Shown: piece after piece, positions 59,591 to 64,000 of the stretch
How positions within the stretch are numbered: position 1 is the first letter of the stretch
Layout: the number at the start of each line of letters is the position of its first letter
DNA from: Hymenoscyphus infarciens
Taxonomy: Eukaryota; Ascomycota; Leotiomycetes; Helotiales; Helotiaceae
NCBI GenBank assembly: GCA_001414345.1
Contig: LLCB01000061.1
Span: 62,001-126,000 of the forward strand
DNA length: 64,000 bases
Reading direction: 5' to 3'
Translations under genes and position numbers: made by a program
Notes under the pieces: model-generated
The model's input: only the letters and a program-made list of their open reading frames with translations
The model's database searches: none
What the model was told of the DNA's origin: nothing

Positions 59591-62500
59591 CTTGAGCTCC
59601 AAAATAAAATCTGCTATCGCGAATGCGGTGGGCTAAAGGCGAGCAAGATGGAGAGGAGAAGATTCGATGGCCTTGTGAAGTCCGTGATGGGCAATTGATT
59701 GCAGGGTTGGTGTTGTTGGACGATGATGGTGATCACTCTGCGTTGCCTTTGTGAGACTTGAGTAGTAACGTGACGATGGTCCCACCAGGAATTGAACGTC
59801 ACTGAGCTGTATTTTTTTTTCTGTAGCGGAACGAGATCCAGCCAGACGAACAATCGGCGGCTGAGAAGAAGGCGGCTGAGGTTGATTATCTGTCGAGGGG
59901 TTCGAAGCGGTGGAATGCTCGTCCCATGCAAGCAGGCGCGCACAGTTCAGGTGAGGGGGTGAGATGGATGGGGGAGGTAGGTGGTGAGAATAGGATAGTT
60001 AGGTAGGTTTGGAAAGCGTGGAGAAGGGTAGGTTTGGGTGTGAAGGAGTAAGAGAAAGAGGAGCAGCAAGTTAGTGCTTTAGGTAAGGTGTCAGTGCCTT
60101 GGCCCGAAAGACTGGCTTTGATTTCTGCTCACGCGCTCGACTTGAAGAGGAGCAGTTGGGGACTAATTTACGACTGGGGGGGGGTGGCTTTTTGGATTTT
60201 CGAGGCTGGTGGTTGGGTGAGAGGGGGAACCGATTTCTCCGGTCGCCGCTACTTGCTAAGAACGCACTCCGGCGGACGATAGTCGATCACGCGCCTTATT
60301 GCGATTTTCCAAGGGGGGAACAGAATGGGTGCCGAGTGTGCAGTGGTGCGTGCCGTGCTTTTGCAGATGATGGCCCGAGGATATTTGACGATGGGAGTCC
60401 TGTCTGTTGTCCTTTTCGGCGCTGGAGGTTGTCTAGTTATGTGGGGATGGAGAATTCCAGGACCAGTGAGGATGAGTACGGAGGGTAGGTAGGTAGAGAC
60501 AATGGAGGGGCAAGAGCGGCGGAGCGTCGATGCGTCGATGCGGTTTCTGCTCTGGAGCTTAGGTATGCAGGTGTTGGGAACAGGAGCCGTGTCGGTAAGG
60601 CGGGCTGAGCAAGTTCGGGACGGACTGCTAGGTACGTACCTAGGTACAGTACGGGTGGGAGACGTTTGAGGGGCTTCGGAAGAAGCGAAGTTTGAGATGT
60701 CGAAAGAAGTCGAGATGGGTTGTAATTTGTAGGTTTGGTGGTGTGAAAAGACAGGGAGGGCAAAACAAAAAGGTCAAGAGGTGGTGGGGAGACTTTTTGA
60801 TCAGAGGCCAGGTTGCTCGCTGTAGCAGAGCCAAGCAAGCCTGTAAATGACTGGTTCAGGTAGGCCTCGCTTAGCGTGCTGGCTTGGCCAAGTGGCTTAT
60901 TTACTCTATGAGTACTCCAAAACACACCTGCCACTGCAGGAGGGCCTGGCAGGCCTATGAATGTGTTTCTGCGTGTGACAGCAATGCGAGATTGGACCCA
61001 GGGAAGGGAATAGGAGGTGACGAGATAGAGCAGAAAACAATTCAGGGGTCGTTATAGAGAGTATTTATTCACCGCGTCTTGGAGTATAGGAGTAGGAGTA
61101 TTTCCCGGAAGGCACTCAAAGACAGTGAATGCCATCAGCAGAGAGACATTCTTTGAACCACTTGTAGAACACTCGCAACACGAATGAGGCTATCACAAGT
61201 CCCTAAGAAGGTCGAGGTCCCGACAAGCGGGTTGAGTTGCAGGTTCCCTTTCCAAAAAAGGTACGGAGTACCAGTGAATGGTTTGGCTTATGGCACGCTG
61301 GAGAAAACCCTGTCAAGGTTCCCAGATCAACCCACCTGCATTATTGCTTCGATAAACAAAGAGTAGGTAAGTAAGTGAACTCAAGCCCATCGCCTGAAAT
61401 TGCCTTGGATCTTTTCTCAAAGCGAAAGTTTATGAATAACCTTAAATGGTCGGGTTGACTTGCCACTCACGCCCAACCAAATTCAGCTCGGGACGATGAA
61501 CTTCAACCTCCGCCAGAATATCATGAAGCGGGCTCTTACTGTATGTGTGACAACGAGTGTTGAAGTGCAGTGTATGCAGGCAGCGCACCTCATGATACGA
61601 AGTCGTAGCCAAGAGCAAATATAAACTTCTCTGATGGATGACGGATCTGCACTCCGTTCGCTGTCCCTGTCCCTCGTCATCTCTCAATCTTGTTGCCCAT
61701 GCCATGCGTTCGTCAGGTATCCCATCCCATCCCCGTCCAGCGGGCGTCCCCCTTTCACCTTTGCCTCCACTGCCCAGGTGCAGGTGAGGTGTCTGAGGGT
61801 ATTTCCTGTGGAGCCCTGAAAGGCCCTTGAGATCATGGGACCGATTCTGATGCGTGGACCACCTGCACCGACCACCCAAAAAGCCAAAAAGCACGCGCCG
61901 TCCGTGTAGGGGAGGGCATTCATGCCAACACTGCATCCTCGACTAAGGCACATCAATACCTCTCAGGTCCCAATTCAGTCGGAAATGCATAGCCTGGAGC
62001 GTATCGCAACAGCTTTCCCCTGATAGCCCGAGTCGGAGCTCCCTTGACTGGCTCTTCACTCTTTGCTGCCAACATAATCGACTCTCAGCCTAACAGCTTG
62101 AGCTGATTACCACTTCGGGAGCTTCTGCTCAGGTACCAACGTCTAGAGGGAGAGGTTAGATAAAAGCGGCAATGGTGGGAATATCTACACCGTAGAACAT
62201 CTACCCATATTCAACCCAAGTCAATATTCCAATCAGCTGCTGCTTTTATTGTCCATGGCGACTCGTGAGCCAGCCATCTTATGGCATTGAAGCCTTAGCC
62301 TTCAGATCCTCCTGCGTACAACATTATGTAGCCATGCGCTCAATAATCCATTATTGTGTGCCCTGCCAGAGTCGAGAAGAGCCACTTCCTCTTGTCCCTC
62401 GTTGATATCATCGGCAAACTCGAGGCAATCGGACCATGTTCTTGTCATCGCCTCATCTATTAAATCGGCTGGAGTTTACGTCTGCTTACGGCCATCCATC

Positions 62501-63133
62501 CCAATGCACAGCATCTCAACATGACGAACATACCCGGCGGTAACTCAATGGCGTGAAGTGTCGAGGTAACACTGGTGCAGTGGAAGGGCGACCGCGGTAT
62601 CTGAAATCCATATGCTGTGCTCTTCCTCCGTCACAAGGACCGGGTTGATGGCAACCAAAAAGAAGTGATTTATCGAGGAGGATACGAAGGGATGAGGCAT
62701 GTTCGTTGACTTTTCGAAGATCTTGCGTTCACCATATGTACCCATCATTTTCAGGGGATGGGAGGGTGCAGAATCGGCAGCTAATCAAACGGCCGCCTAG
62801 GACCCTGAGGGTTGGTGAACTGATCCCGAACTTCGGTCACATTGAGGAGGAACTTGAGGTTCTACCAAGGTTCCCATTCGCTTCGTACCGATTTGGGGCT
62901 CGAGGCTCTAATAAAGGTTCGTCTCGTCCGCCGCGCCACGCCACGCAGCCTCGCGCCTTGCCGTACCTCTTTATTTGCGGCCTTGGGTTACCTTACCCAA
63001 ACTCCTCGATATCTTGTGCCCTGGCAGCAGCGGAGACGGAAAGAGCTCGCCAGATATTCCAGCTCACCACTCGGGTTAAACTGGTTGACAGGCAAGAGAC
63101 TCCGACCGGCTTGTGCGTGGATCTGTTAACAGG
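59591..63133. other. 3.5-kb GC-normal region without a convincing gene
   Basis: Upstream of GSK3. It contains many frames of 60-165 codons on both strands (for example 60,437-60,934 minus and 61,442-61,936 minus), but they overlap each other, are low-complexity and carry no motif I recognise. GGTAGGTAGGTAG at about 60,484 is a simple repeat. Promoter and long 5' leader of GSK3 are likely in the first kilobase. Confidence 0.5.
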
Positions 63134-63367
63134 CTCCTTGTGTAGGAAATGATCCGCCGATTTTAGTATATTCTACACGGTTATCTATAATTAAACTACA
63201 ACAACGAAGCTAAAGGTTACAAGTATCGACTTCAAGATTAATGAGCTTCTCTAGAATCGAGTGGAATCTATTTCGTATTTTTTAAAGGTTTCTTTCCTAT
63301 TGAAGGGTGTTACTTATAGGCACGAGCCTGTACAAAAATCGGCAGATCATTTCGTACACACGAGGAG
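63134..63367 (+). mobile_element. MITE with ~30-bp TIRs, un-RIPped copy, with probable 5-bp TSD
   Basis: Left end CTCCTTGTGTAGGAAATGAT and right end (complement) CTCCTCGTGTGTACGAAATG; both run on to ATGATC, GCCGATTTT. The pentamer ACAGG flanks both sides (63,129-63,133 and 63,368-63,372). The interior is the same as at 29,749-29,998, but this copy retains C/G where the other has T/A. Confidence 0.82.
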
Positions 63368-63372
63368 ACAGG

Positions 63373-64000
63373 CATGGGCCATGCCATGGCGAGGAATGTT
63401 ACTGTAACGCTGGCGGCTTCGATCTTTTTATATATAGCATCGCCAACTCCTGAAAAAGACTTCTGGCAAGGCACTCCCTACCATTACCGACGTCAGAACA
63501 AACTGGAGGTCACAGAGCATACGACATCACCAACATCCATCCAATCGAGGTAAACACTACGGTCGCCTTGAAGAGCAACCCAAGCTCAAAATCCAATTCT
63601 GACCCGAACTGCAGTGCGACCGGCACGTTGGAGTTGACCTATTACGCAACGGCACTGAAGGACGCCCTGAGGTGCAACTCGAAGCGCGGTTGTCTTGTCT
63701 CATGAAAGGTCATCCGCCCGGCACCCAGGTGGCCCAGCACGGTCGGGATAGCGTCGTATGGCTTCTCCGTGCGGTGCGGCTACAGCAGAGAAAAAGACGA
63801 GATGAAGAAGCAATTGATATTTTGACATTGCAATTGGCTGGTGTTGAGCGGGTGAGATTAACTGCTCTCAATTGCACCGACCAAGCCAAGCTCATGATGA
63901 TGTGCACATAGCCGTCCGACAGGCCAATAGGCCAATAAGCCAATAAGCCAATAGGCACTCATACCAGCTATGCGGGAGTTTCCCACTGTCTACTCCAATC
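63373..64000. other. Right edge, no supported gene
   Basis: GC-normal. A 79-codon plus-strand frame (63,672-63,911) has a charged segment (QQRKRRDEEAID) but no recognisable domain and no family match I know, so it is not called. Confidence 0.4.
63919..63955 (+). repeat. CCAATA(G/A)G short tandem repeat
   Basis: About four consecutive copies of an 8-9-bp unit, GCCAATAAG/GCCAATAGG. Confidence 0.75.

Noticed and set aside
60437..60934. 165-codon minus-strand ORF upstream of GSK3
   Set aside because: Proline/leucine/serine-rich, no domain, and overlapped by equally long frames on the other strand; looks like leader or promoter DNA.
61442..61936. 164-codon minus-strand ORF
   Set aside because: Composition is not protein-like (clusters of H, R, G), with no motif and competing overlapping frames.
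62706..63152. 148-codon plus-strand ORF
   Set aside because: No recognisable motif, and it runs into the MITE at 63,134, so its end is not a natural gene end.

Overview
The window looks like nuclear DNA of a filamentous ascomycete (Pezizomycotina). Genes carry short introns (about 46-130 nt) with GT..AG ends and CTAAC/CTAAT-like branch sites. Proteins are most like those of mould fungi: the long NAD-glutamate dehydrogenase, GH54 arabinofuranosidase, a fungal-type bZIP and GSK3. Two long blocks are extremely AT-rich, nearly empty of CA/TG dinucleotides and of ORFs, which is the mark of repeat-induced point mutation (RIP). A leotiomycete (Helotiales-like) host is a guess, not a demonstration.

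Layout. (1) 122-7,660: RIP-degraded island. (2) 7,661-13,370: GC-normal island holding one five-exon gene for NAD-dependent glutamate dehydrogenase. (3) 13,371-29,748: second RIP island. It contains a decayed Tad-like non-LTR retrotransposon on the minus strand (endonuclease and reverse transcriptase still readable), four copies of a ~670-bp TA-flanked TIR element (one inserted in the LINE endonuclease, two forming a large inverted pair), and a complete 1,026-bp TRIM-like element with 113-bp LTRs and a 5-bp target duplication. (4) 29,749-38,000: accessory zone. It has a packed cluster of small TIR elements in a decayed nucleotidyltransferase-like gene, a secreted GH54/CBM42 alpha-L-arabinofuranosidase, a frameshifted paralogue of the nucleotidyltransferase, an unrecognised gene split by a 951-bp hAT-type element (8-bp TSD) that itself carries a 534-bp MULE-type element (9-bp TSD), and a frameshifted metallophosphoesterase. 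(5) 38,352-59,590: conserved housekeeping block: GCNA/SprT protease, COG1, a DUF1640 mitochondrial coiled-coil protein, a bZIP factor, a mitochondrial FAD/folate-type carrier, SF3b subunit 4, the nuclear cap-binding subunit CBP80, and GSK3 kinase. (6) 59,591-64,000: no convincing gene; a second, un-RIPped copy of the 29.75-kb MITE lies at 63,134-63,367.

How the genes relate. The housekeeping genes are unlinked in function apart from two RNA-processing factors (SF3b4 and CBP80) lying tail to tail. There are divergent pairs (COG1/DUF1640, carrier/SF3b4, metallophosphoesterase/GCNA) and closely convergent pairs (bZIP/carrier with 50 nt between stops, arabinofuranosidase/nucleotidyltransferase with 145 nt). 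No defence system, CRISPR array, biosynthetic cluster, rRNA or tRNA gene was recognised. The most interesting content is the layered transposon history with intact target-site duplications, rather than a new enzyme system. All gene models are read by eye from frames and splice signals.
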